Shown here in pieces: positions 26,493-34,559 of a DNA stretch of 64,000 bases; within the stretch, counting starts at the first letter, position 1; each line of letters starts with the position of its first letter. The stretch spans positions 248,001 through 312,000 of the forward strand of contig JBCBUL010000001.1 in NCBI GenBank assembly GCA_039818165.1, given 5' to 3'. Both the position numbers and the translations under genes were made by a program. The DNA is from UBA5336 sp039818165 (GTDB lineage Bacteria; Pseudomonadota; Alphaproteobacteria; Caulobacterales; Hyphomonadaceae). The notes under the pieces were generated by a model. The model was not told the origin of the DNA and did no database searches. It worked only from the letters and a program-made list of their open reading frames with translations.

Positions 26493-27425
26493 ATGTCCTC
26501 CAACGATCCTTCTGATACGCACCCGACTCGCGCGCCAGGCGAGGGTAAGCCCCGACCCGGCAGCCCGCAACCAGGCGGCGCACCGCTTTCTCCCGGCCTT
26601 TACGTGGTCTCTACGCCCATTGGCAATCTCCGGGATGTGACACTGCGCGCCCTGGATGTCCTCGCCGGGGCCGATGAGGTCCTGGCCGAAGACACACGCA
26701 CGGCACGCAAGCTTCTTGATGCCTATTCCATTCGCGCCCGGGTGAGCCCTTACCATGACCACAATGGGGCAACTCGGCGGCCGGAACTCTTGGAAAAACT
26801 CGATGGCGGCGCTGCGATTGCGCTCATCAGCGATGCCGGAACGCCGCTCGTGTCTGATCCGGGCTTCAAGCTTGTGCGCGACGTGGCTGCTGCCGGGCAT
26901 CCGGTGGTGCCGATACCGGGTGCATCGGCGCTTCTGGCGGGCTTGGTTGTGGCTGGGTTGCCCAGTGACCGGTTCCTGTTTGCGGGATTCCTTGCGCCGA
27001 AGTCCACTGCGCGCCGAAAGGAGCTGCAAGACCTAAGCGCGATACCGGCTACGCTCGTTTTCTATGAAACCGGCCCGCGTTTGGCGTCCACTCTGGCCGA
27101 TATGGTTGAAGTGCTTGGCCCTGGACGAAATGCGTGTGTGGCAAGGGAACTGACCAAATTGTTCGAAGAGGCCCGCCGGGGCACGCTGGAAAGCCTTGCG
27201 GACCATTATGGCGAAGCGGGCGGTCCCAAAGGCGAAATCGTCATTCTCATAGGTCCGCCCGAAGCCTCACATGCAAGCGCAGCGGATCTCGACGCCGCAT
27301 TGATGAACGCCTTGAAATCTATGCCCACAAAGCAGGCCGCCAACAGCGTTGCCGAGGCCCTTGGTATTCCAAAGCGCGAAGCTTACCAGCGTGCCCTGGC
27401 ACTCAAGGCCGATGGCCCGGCGTGA
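26493..27425 (+). CDS. rsmI: 16S rRNA 2'-O-ribose C1402 methyltransferase
   Basis: 310 aa from the ATG at 26493; the SAM-dependent tetrapyrrole-methylase fold starts at LYVVSTPIGNLRDVTLRAL. Also seen: LAEDTRTARKLL, AIALISDAGTPLVSDPGF, VPIPGASALL and FLFAGFLAPK. Methylates C1402 in the ribosomal decoding centre. A ~32-residue polar N-terminal extension is present. Its ATG is two bases from the divergent LpoA-like ATG and it has no clear ribosome binding site, so the start is the least certain part. Confidence 0.92.
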   Translation: MSSNDPSDTHPTRAPGEGKPRPGSPQPGGAPLSPGLYVVSTPIGNLRDVTLRALDVLAGADEVLAEDTRTARKLLDAYSIRARVSPYHDHNGATRRPELLEKLDGGAAIALISDAGTPLVSDPGFKLVRDVAAAGHPVVPIPGASALLAGLVVAGLPSDRFLFAGFLAPKSTARRKELQDLSAIPATLVFYETGPRLASTLADMVEVLGPGRNACVARELTKLFEEARRGTLESLADHYGEAGGPKGEIVILIGPPEASHASAADLDAALMNALKSMPTKQAANSVAEALGIPKREAYQRALALKADGPA

Positions 27426-27798
27426 CCGGGCCGCAGCGGAACGCTGGGGGCGCCTTGCGGAAGGGTTTGCCGCCATCGCGCTGCAGATGAAAGGATACCG
27501 CATCCTCGCGCGCCGGGTGCGCAATGCTTATGGCGAAGTGGACCTTATCGCCCGGCGCGGCAATACCTTCGCTTTCGTCGAAGTGAAGGCCCGGTCGAGC
27601 GCAATGGCGGCGCTAGAGTCCGTCTCATCCCAGTCCTGGTCTCGAATTTCCAATGCCGCTGAGGCTTGGGCAGCACTTAGCATGCCTCCGGCGGGCGACT
27701 ATGGATGGCGGTATGACGTGATCGCTGTTTGCCCTTGGCGATGGCCGAAACACTTTCGTGATGTCTGGCGCCCAGATTTTGCCCTAACCAACGGTTAA
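27412..27798 (+). CDS. YraN / UPF0102 endonuclease-like protein
   Basis: 128 aa from the ATG at 27412, overlapping the end of rsmI by 14 bases. Matches YraN: RWGRLAEGFAAIALQMKGYRIL, GEVDLIARRGNTFAFVEVKAR, which is the restriction-endonuclease-like core (Asp, then Glu-x-Lys), and the basic C-terminus. The biochemical role of the family is unsettled. Coupled to rsmI, as in most proteobacteria. Confidence 0.92.
   Translation: MARRDRAAAERWGRLAEGFAAIALQMKGYRILARRVRNAYGEVDLIARRGNTFAFVEVKARSSAMAALESVSSQSWSRISNAAEAWAALSMPPAGDYGWRYDVIAVCPWRWPKHFRDVWRPDFALTNG
27784..27798. promoter_or_regulatory. CtrA-like box upstream of the BON lipoprotein gene
   Basis: CTAA-N7-TTAA; on the minus strand TTAA-N7-TTAG, one base off the TTAA-N7-TTAA consensus of the CtrA cell-cycle regulator. 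It lies 52 bases before the BON gene start and overlaps the yraN stop. A single near match, so chance is possible. Confidence 0.3.
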
Positions 27799-27850
27799 AT
27801 CCCTTGGTAGACACCATTGGTCCAAAGTGTTCCTAACGGAGGTCTTCCCG

Positions 27851-28519
27851 ATGTCCCTTCGCCTTACTCTTGCTGCTGGTATTCTGATCGTTCCGCTCAG
27901 CGGGTGTGTTGCTGCTGGCGTTGCAGGTGCCGGCACCGTCGCCGTTGCGGCTGCGCAAGAGCGCACCGTTGGCCAGGCTGTGGACGACGCTGCGACGTCC
28001 AACGAAATCAAGACCAAATTGTTGCAAGAAACCGGATATGGCGAAGTGGATGTGGAAGTGGTTGACGGGCTTGTGCTCCTGTCTGGCCGTGTCTCCGAAC
28101 CCGAAATGCGCACCCGCGCCGAAGACATCGCCTGGAGTTCCAAGCGCACTTTTGACGTCGCAAACGAGATCAAGATCGAGCGCCCCGGAGGATTTTTCAC
28201 CAATGTTGCCGATGAGGTGATTACGGCGCGGGTGCGTGCACGCCTGATTGGGTCGTCATCGGTCAAAAGCTTCAATTTCAACATCGAAACCTATGATGGC
28301 GTTGTCTATCTGATGGGGATTGCCAGCACGCAGGATGAACTCGTGGCTGCCGCCGAAACGGCATCGCGTGTGGGCGGTGTCCAGCAGGTCGTCTCTTATG
28401 TACGCGTGCGCGAACCTCGCGGACAGGCGGCCCTTGCCCCTTCAAACCTGCCAGCGGATGCCTCATATGACGCGCAGCGGGAAGCTGCTGACCGGGACCT
28501 CCTGGGCGGTAGCTACTAA
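27851..28519 (+). CDS. BON-domain lipoprotein
   Basis: 222 aa from the ATG at 27851, with GGAGG upstream. Lipobox LSGC at the end of the signal. Two BON domains follow: ~50-115 (SNEIKTKLLQETGYGEVDVE, GLVLLSGRVSEPEMRTRAE) and ~125-195 (VITARVRARLIGSSSVKSFN, DGVVYLMGIASTQDE). The family resembles OsmY/DolP, periplasmic proteins that bind phospholipid and support envelope integrity. The rsmI-yraN-BON-gshB order is widespread in alphaproteobacteria. Confidence 0.9.
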   Translation: MSLRLTLAAGILIVPLSGCVAAGVAGAGTVAVAAAQERTVGQAVDDAATSNEIKTKLLQETGYGEVDVEVVDGLVLLSGRVSEPEMRTRAEDIAWSSKRTFDVANEIKIERPGGFFTNVADEVITARVRARLIGSSSVKSFNFNIETYDGVVYLMGIASTQDELVAAAETASRVGGVQQVVSYVRVREPRGQAALAPSNLPADASYDAQREAADRDLLGGSY

Positions 28520-28579
28520 GTCCGCGACATTCGGATCTTTTGAGACGGCAGACGCCGCGACCTATCCCGGAGACTGCCC

Positions 28580-29539
28580 ATGGCCCTGCGCGTTGCCTTG
28601 CAGATGGACCCGCTCGAGCACGTTGATATTGAGGCGGATACGAGCTTTGCCCTGGCCGAAGCCGCCCAGGACCGTGGCGCGCAACTTTGGGTCTACGGCC
28701 CCGATCACCTAAGCTATGAAGGAGGCCGTGTGACCGCCCTGGCCCGGCCTGTCACCGTCCAGCGCGTCGCCGAAGCGCCCGGTGTTTTCGGTCCGGCCGA
28801 GCGGATAGATCTGGCGGAAGACGTGGATGTGGTCTTGATGCGCCAGGATCCGCCATTTGACATGTCCTACATCACCGCGTGCCATCTCCTCGAACTGATC
28901 GCGGACCGGACACTGATCCTGAACGATCCGGAAATGGTGCGCTCCAGCCCTGAAAAACTGTTTCCGCTGCTATTTCCGGAGCTGATGCCGCCGACGCTGA
29001 TTTCGCGTGATCCTGAAGCCATCAAGGCCTTTCGGGCGCGCCATAACGACATCATCCTCAAACCGCTATACGGGAATGGCGGCGCAGGGGTCTTCCGGCT
29101 CAAGCCCGATGACAGCAATTTCTACTCGCTGATGGAGATGTTCTTCGAGCGCTCCCGCGAGCCGGTTATGGCGCAGGCCTTTCTCCCGGCGGTCCGCGAT
29201 GGCGATAAGCGCGTTATTCTGATCGATGGCGAAGCGGTCGGCGGCATTAATCGCAGGCCTAAGCCGGGCGAGACTCGCTCCAACATGCATGTGGGCGGAA
29301 CGCCGGAACCAACAGAGCTTTCTGACGCGGATAAGGCCATCTGCGCTGCGATCGGGCCGGAGTTGAAGCGCCGTGGCCAGGTGCTCGTCGGCATCGATGT
29401 GATCGGCGGGAAACTCACGGAGGTGAACGTCACCTCGCCAACGGGCGTTCAGGAATTGAAGCGGTTTTCAGGGGTCGACGCGGCCTCCCTCTTCTGGGAT
29501 ACGGTGGACAAACGATTGGCCGAACGCGCAAAAGGTTAA
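28580..29539 (+). CDS. gshB: Glutathione synthetase
   Basis: 319 aa ATP-grasp enzyme joining gamma-glutamylcysteine and glycine. Seen: MALRVALQMDPLEHVDIEAD at the N-terminus, VLMRQDPPFDMSYI, ATP-grasp loop IILKPLYGNGGAGVFRL, RVILIDGEAVGGINRRPKPG and EVNVTSPTGVQELKR. Full length. Cytoplasmic. Sixty bases behind the BON gene. Confidence 0.96.
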   Translation: MALRVALQMDPLEHVDIEADTSFALAEAAQDRGAQLWVYGPDHLSYEGGRVTALARPVTVQRVAEAPGVFGPAERIDLAEDVDVVLMRQDPPFDMSYITACHLLELIADRTLILNDPEMVRSSPEKLFPLLFPELMPPTLISRDPEAIKAFRARHNDIILKPLYGNGGAGVFRLKPDDSNFYSLMEMFFERSREPVMAQAFLPAVRDGDKRVILIDGEAVGGINRRPKPGETRSNMHVGGTPEPTELSDADKAICAAIGPELKRRGQVLVGIDVIGGKLTEVNVTSPTGVQELKRFSGVDAASLFWDTVDKRLAERAKG

Positions 29540-29602
29540 CAATCGTTCTTTCTTTGTTCTGGCTGATATGCTAGGGCTTGCCCAGCCGGTTGGGTGAGGG
29601 AC

Positions 29603-31159
29603 ATGGTTAGCCGAATTACGACTTTTGCCTTTGAGGGCATCGAAGCACGACCAGTGGACGTTCAGGTCCAGATTACAGGATCGAGCAAGCCGTATATTGG
29701 GATTGTTGGCCTGCCAGACAAAGCGGTGGCCGAAAGCCGCGAACGTGTGCGGTGCGCATTTGCGGCGATGGGGCTCGCCATCCCACCAAAGCGGATCATT
29801 GTGAACCTGGCGCCTGCGGATTTGCCGAAGGAAGGTAGCCATTATGATCTCGCCATCGCGCTGGCGATGTTGTCGGCCATGGGCGTCATTGCGGCGGATG
29901 CACTCGATGGCCATGCAGCGATGGGTGAGCTCTCCCTGGACGGAAAAGTGGTCGACACGATCGGTGTCCTGCCCGCGGCGATGGCGGCGGACGCAATGGA
30001 TTTACGCTTCATTTGCCCGGAACCCTGTGGCCCGGAGGCGGCCTGGGCGGGCGGTGAGGCCATCGCCGCGCCCAGCCTCATTGCACTGGTCAATCACTTT
30101 GCGGGCCGCACCGTATTGTCGCGGCCCAGAGCCGGCGGCCTGGCAGACCCGCCTCCCGGGCCCGATTTGCGAGACGTGAAGGGCCAGGAAGGCGCAAAAC
30201 GCGTGCTGGAGATCGCGGCGGCAGGTGGACACAATCTGGTATTTTGCGGTCCGCCGGGTTCAGGTAAGTCCATGCTCGCCCAGCGTTTGCCGGGCCTGCT
30301 GCCGCCTTTGTCGGCCAAGGAGTTGTTGGAGGTCAGCCAAATTCAGTCCGTCGCGGGATTGCTGGAGCGCGGCCGTCTATCTCGCCAGAGGCCATTTCGC
30401 GCGCCCCACCATTCAGCTTCCATGGCTGCGCTGGTGGGGGGCGGCATTCACGCCAAGCCGGGAGAGGTGTCCCTGGCCCATCACGGCGTTCTCTTTCTGG
30501 ATGAATTGCCGGAGTTCACGGCCCAGGTGCTCGACAGTTTGCGCCAACCCCTTGAAGCGGGCGAAGCCGTCGTGGCGCGAGCCAACCGCCATGTCCGATA
30601 TCCGGCCCGGTTTCAGCTCATTGGTGCGATGAACCCGTGTAAATGTGGTGGTGGTCCGGGGGAAGCGGCCTGTCGGCGCGGGCCTAAGTGTGCGATTTCC
30701 TATCAGTCGCGACTGTCGGGTCCCTTCATGGACCGGATTGATCTCTACTATGACGTAAGTCCCGTGACGGCGATGGATCTAAGCCTTCCTGCGCCAAGCG
30801 AAGGTACGGCGGAGGCCGCGGCTCGGGTCGCCGCAGCACGAGCAGCCCAGGCCGAAAGGTTCGGAGATGGTGAATGCGGGCGACGCCCCATCAACGCTGA
30901 TGCACCGACCGCGGACCTCGACAGGCTGGCCGCTCCGGATGGGCCGGGGGCGGCCCTGCTTGCAGATGCAGCCCAGAAACTTATGCTCACCGCGCGCGCC
31001 TATCATCGCACCCTGAAAGTCGCCCGCACAATTGCCGATCTTGAGGGGGGCAGCACCGTCCGCCGGGTGCACATTGCAGAGGCCCTGTCTTACCGGCGGC
31101 GTCCGCCCGGGAGCGATACGACACCCGGGATCACTTCTCAGGGAGGACTCGTGGCATGA
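29603..31159 (+). CDS. comM: YifB/ComM family Mg-chelatase-like AAA ATPase
   Basis: 518 aa from the ATG at 29603; a GTG at 29594 is possible, but GTGAGGG looks like part of the ribosome binding site. N-terminal Lon-protease-like fold (~1-165, with ESRERVRCAF and KEGSHYDLAIALAML), then an AAA module with Walker A CGPPGSGKSML, Walker B VLFLDELPEF, and a C-terminal lid. A zinc-like CKCGGG...CRRG...C pattern occurs at ~350. ComM is a hexameric branch-migration helicase in natural transformation; this role is from family knowledge. Confidence 0.94.
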   Translation: MVSRITTFAFEGIEARPVDVQVQITGSSKPYIGIVGLPDKAVAESRERVRCAFAAMGLAIPPKRIIVNLAPADLPKEGSHYDLAIALAMLSAMGVIAADALDGHAAMGELSLDGKVVDTIGVLPAAMAADAMDLRFICPEPCGPEAAWAGGEAIAAPSLIALVNHFAGRTVLSRPRAGGLADPPPGPDLRDVKGQEGAKRVLEIAAAGGHNLVFCGPPGSGKSMLAQRLPGLLPPLSAKELLEVSQIQSVAGLLERGRLSRQRPFRAPHHSASMAALVGGGIHAKPGEVSLAHHGVLFLDELPEFTAQVLDSLRQPLEAGEAVVARANRHVRYPARFQLIGAMNPCKCGGGPGEAACRRGPKCAISYQSRLSGPFMDRIDLYYDVSPVTAMDLSLPAPSEGTAEAAARVAAARAAQAERFGDGECGRRPINADAPTADLDRLAAPDGPGAALLADAAQKLMLTARAYHRTLKVARTIADLEGGSTVRRVHIAEALSYRRRPPGSDTTPGITSQGGLVA

Positions 31160-31204
31160 GACCGGATTATCCGGGTTATCAGCGTTAAGTCTCCTAAAAC
31201 CGGG

Positions 31205-32704
31205 ATGTGTTACGCCCTGCGGATGAGTGATGCTGCCCCCAAAGACCCTGCCGCCGAAAAGACATTCCTGGCTACAGCGAGCCATGAGATTCGAACGCCC
31301 CTGAACGGAATACTGGGAACCGTTTCTCTCCTGCTCGAAACGGAGTTGAGCCCGGCCCAGAGGGAGTATGCGGAGGCGATCCGCGGGTCCGGTGCGCGCC
31401 TTCTGGATCTTTTGAACAATGTTCTTGACCATGCCCGGCTCGATGCGGGCGGCGTGGAACTGGAAGATGAGGTGTTTTGCCCGGTTCGTCTTGGCCGGGA
31501 AGTGGTCGAATTGCTCAGTCCGCGGGCCCATGTGGCCGGCCTCGACATTGCATCGCGGGCCATCAATCTGCCCATGGCGACGCGGCGCGGAGATGCGGGC
31601 CGCATCCGCCAAATTCTGTTCAATCTTGTCGGCAACGCTTTGAAATTCACCGATACCGGCGCGGTGATGCTGGATATTTTGCCGGTCAAGGATGGCGTAC
31701 TCTACCGCGTGGCAGACACGGGGCCAGGTATCGCGCCTGAAGACCGTGAACGCCTGTTCGATGCCTTTCGCCAGTCCCAGGCAGGTGATGCCCAGAAGGA
31801 TGGCGGTGTTGGGCTCGGCCTTTCGATTGTGCGCCGCCTGACACATTTGCTCAACGGGACGATCACCGTTGACGGTGCGCCGGGATATGGCACGCGCTTC
31901 AACGTCTTTCTGCCGTTGGCGGAAACAGCCTCAAAGCCAACCCATGACCTGGCCCATTTGGGCGGCCGCGTGGGTCTGATCGGCTTGCCGCCGGCCACGG
32001 CACTGACACTGGCTGCCATGCTTGAAAATGTGGGGGCCACGCCCTGGTTCCTGCCAGAAACAGCGCCCACGGGCGGACACGATTGTGATGTCTTGCTGAT
32101 TGGCGCCGATTTGCCGGCCCGCCGGATTGTCAGTCATGCGGCGCAAACCACGAGCCTGATTGTATTACGCCCGGAAGATCGCGGTGCTATCGGGCAATTC
32201 CGTCAAATGGGATGTAGGGGCTGGCTGGTCCGCCCACTCCGCGCATCGTCTGTGATCGAGCGGATTTATCTGGCGCGCCAGGGCGCGGCGGACACCGAAA
32301 GTGAAGAGACGCGGACGGCCGTGGGCCATGTCCTGATCGCCGATGACAATCCGGTAAACGCATTGATTGCACGGCGTGCCTTGGAATCGACCGGTTTTTC
32401 GACCAGCGTGGCCGCAACGGGTGTCGAAGCCCTCGAATCCCTCGACACTCGATCAACAGATTTAGTTCTGATGGATTTGCGCATGCCAGTGATGGATGGA
32501 TTTGAAGCGACACGGCGCCTTCGGGCGGCCGGCGTGACAGCGCCCGTCATCGCCATTTCCGCGGAAGTGAATCCCGAAATTGAGCGCCAGGCGAAGGCTG
32601 CGGGCGCGGACGTGGTTGCGGCAAAACCCATCGATCCCCAGACCCTGCGGGCCCTCGCCCTGAAATGGACAACGCCGCCCGAAGACGAAGTGGGCGTTGC
32701 ATGA
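31205..32704 (+). CDS. Soluble hybrid histidine kinase with pseudo-receiver and receiver
   Basis: 499 aa (an ATG at 31223 would remove six residues). There is no membrane segment and no sensor domain. Order: HisKA with H27 in ATASHEIRTPLNG; HATPase with N-box NLVGNALKF (~140), G1 DTGPGIAP (~171) and G2 GVGLGLSIV (~201); a receiver-shaped region ~252-357 lacking acidic residues in the right places; then a true receiver ~374-490 with D380/D381, phospho-acceptor D424 in LMDLRMPVMDG, and K474. It probably receives input through a partner protein or acts inside a phosphorelay. Its stop overlaps the start of the AmpG-like gene (ATGA), so the two are made together. Confidence 0.88.
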   Translation: MCYALRMSDAAPKDPAAEKTFLATASHEIRTPLNGILGTVSLLLETELSPAQREYAEAIRGSGARLLDLLNNVLDHARLDAGGVELEDEVFCPVRLGREVVELLSPRAHVAGLDIASRAINLPMATRRGDAGRIRQILFNLVGNALKFTDTGAVMLDILPVKDGVLYRVADTGPGIAPEDRERLFDAFRQSQAGDAQKDGGVGLGLSIVRRLTHLLNGTITVDGAPGYGTRFNVFLPLAETASKPTHDLAHLGGRVGLIGLPPATALTLAAMLENVGATPWFLPETAPTGGHDCDVLLIGADLPARRIVSHAAQTTSLIVLRPEDRGAIGQFRQMGCRGWLVRPLRASSVIERIYLARQGAADTESEETRTAVGHVLIADDNPVNALIARRALESTGFSTSVAATGVEALESLDTRSTDLVLMDLRMPVMDGFEATRRLRAAGVTAPVIAISAEVNPEIERQAKAAGADVVAAKPIDPQTLRALALKWTTPPEDEVGVA

Positions 32705-34545
32705 GCCATTCCGCCAGTGCCGCACAGGCTTCCAAGAGCCTGAAGGAGACGCTGGCGGAATTTGCGCAGCCCAAGACTGCGATGATGCTCGTCCTCGGCT
32801 TCACCGCTGGACTGCCATTCCTGCTCTATTTTTCGAACATCTCCTTCTGGCTTCAGTCAGAGGGTGTGGACACGGCGATTATCGGGTTTTTCTCCTGGTT
32901 CGGACTGTCCTACTCATTCAAATTCTTCTGGGCGCCCGTGATCGACAAGATCGATCCACCCGGCCTGGCGCGGATATTCGGTCGAAGACGGGCCTGGATT
33001 TTCGTCGCTCAGATCGGTCTCGTTCTATCTATGGTCGGCGCTGGGCTCAGCGATCCCACACAGAATTTGGCCATTACGGCGCTGTTTGCCTTCCTTCTCG
33101 CCTTCTGCTCGGCCACCCAGGACATTGGCATCGACGCCTGGCGCATCGAAGCGGCAGAAAGCGACGAGCAACAAGCCAGCCTCGCTGCAGCCTATCAATA
33201 TGGTTACAAGGTCGGCATGGTGATTTCCGGCGGTGTCGCCCTGGTGATCGCTGGCGTCACATCATTCAATGTCGCCTATCTCGCAATGGCGGCCATTATG
33301 GTGGTATGCGCCCTCGTCTTTGCAGTCTGGGACCGGAGTAAGGGCCTTCAAACGGCGGCATCGGCGGGTGTAACACTTTTGGCGGTCGGCCTGGCGACGG
33401 CGTTTGGTGAACTGGCTAGCATAATGCCCGAGGGGAGCGCATTCCTCCTCATCTCGCTTGCGACAAGTTGGTTGTTCTACGCCATCACGGTGTTGGGCAG
33501 CCTCGTGTTTTTATTTTTCCTGCTCAAGGCGCTCACGGATTCCTCTAGCGGCACTGTCTTTTCATTTTCAGGGCTGATGCTGGGCCTAGGGTTTGTGCTG
33601 GTTGTCTATCTGTCTCTGGTCCTTATCGCATCGGGGCTCGGCCTGGGTATTCCGCGTCTTGCGAACTTCTTCGAGTTTTCGCCCAGCCGGCGTGAAATCG
33701 CTGGCTATGCGGCGTGGATCGCGGCCTTTCCGCTGATCGCCTTTGCGATCGCCATTCCTGTCGTTCGGCTTTTGCCAGCCGGATCACCGCACTTGACCCA
33801 TCCGGCGTACGGCGCGTTTGTCGATTTCTTCTGGCGCAATGGATGGACGGCGCTGCTGATCATGCTGTTCGTCTCAACCTATCGGCTCAGCGACATCGTC
33901 ATGGGGATCATGGCCAAGCCTGCATATAGCGCCATGGGGTATGGGCCTGCGGATGTGGGTATCGTCAGCGGGACCTACGGGCCCTGGATTGTCTTTGTGG
34001 GGGTTGTCTTGGCCGGCCTATCCGCCTTGCGGCTCGGTCTTCGCGCATCTTTGCTGATTGGCGCGGTGGTTTCGCTCCTTGGCAATCTCGTTTTTGCCTG
34101 GCTGGTTCTGCAAAGCCCGGACACGCTGTTTCCGCTTTTTGTCGCCGTGACTGCAGACAATATTGCCGGGGGATATGCGGGTACGATTTTCATCGCGTTC
34201 ATGTCCACCCTGGTCAACAAAGCCTTTGCCGGAACGCAGTATGCGATTTTCAGTTCTGTCTGGTCTTTGGGGCCGAAACTGATTGCCGGAACGTCCGGTG
34301 TGATTGTAATGATGTTCAGCGGGCCGCTTCAATCCAGTTTCGGAGAGTTCAAGAGCATCGCAGAATGGGGCGGCATCACGGCCGCCCAAGCCAGTACTTC
34401 GACACTGGAAGGTTTTTCCGCCTTCTTCGTTTTCGCCGCGGTTCTTGGCGTGCCCGCTGTTTTGCTGTCGCTTTTTGCGGGACAGATGTCGCCGGACAGG
34501 GAGGCCGTAACGGAGGCGGCATCCCCCGACCAGCAGACCGAGTAA
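32701..34545 (+). CDS. AmpG-like muropeptide permease (MFS)
   Basis: 614 aa from the ATG at 32701, overlapping the kinase stop by 4 bases. About 14 membrane helices. AmpG signs: MLVLGFTAGLPFLLYFSNIS, SYSFKFFWAPVIDK, FGRRRAWIF, SATQDIGIDAWRIE, and late LVNKAFAGTQYAIFSSV. AmpG imports GlcNAc-anhydroMurNAc peptides for cell wall recycling. Longer than E. coli AmpG (about 490 aa) because of inserted helices in the middle. Converges on maeB with 14 bases between. Confidence 0.85.
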   Translation: MSHSASAAQASKSLKETLAEFAQPKTAMMLVLGFTAGLPFLLYFSNISFWLQSEGVDTAIIGFFSWFGLSYSFKFFWAPVIDKIDPPGLARIFGRRRAWIFVAQIGLVLSMVGAGLSDPTQNLAITALFAFLLAFCSATQDIGIDAWRIEAAESDEQQASLAAAYQYGYKVGMVISGGVALVIAGVTSFNVAYLAMAAIMVVCALVFAVWDRSKGLQTAASAGVTLLAVGLATAFGELASIMPEGSAFLLISLATSWLFYAITVLGSLVFLFFLLKALTDSSSGTVFSFSGLMLGLGFVLVVYLSLVLIASGLGLGIPRLANFFEFSPSRREIAGYAAWIAAFPLIAFAIAIPVVRLLPAGSPHLTHPAYGAFVDFFWRNGWTALLIMLFVSTYRLSDIVMGIMAKPAYSAMGYGPADVGIVSGTYGPWIVFVGVVLAGLSALRLGLRASLLIGAVVSLLGNLVFAWLVLQSPDTLFPLFVAVTADNIAGGYAGTIFIAFMSTLVNKAFAGTQYAIFSSVWSLGPKLIAGTSGVIVMMFSGPLQSSFGEFKSIAEWGGITAAQASTSTLEGFSAFFVFAAVLGVPAVLLSLFAGQMSPDREAVTEAASPDQQTE

Positions 34546-34559
34546 GGACTGTTTGCCGG

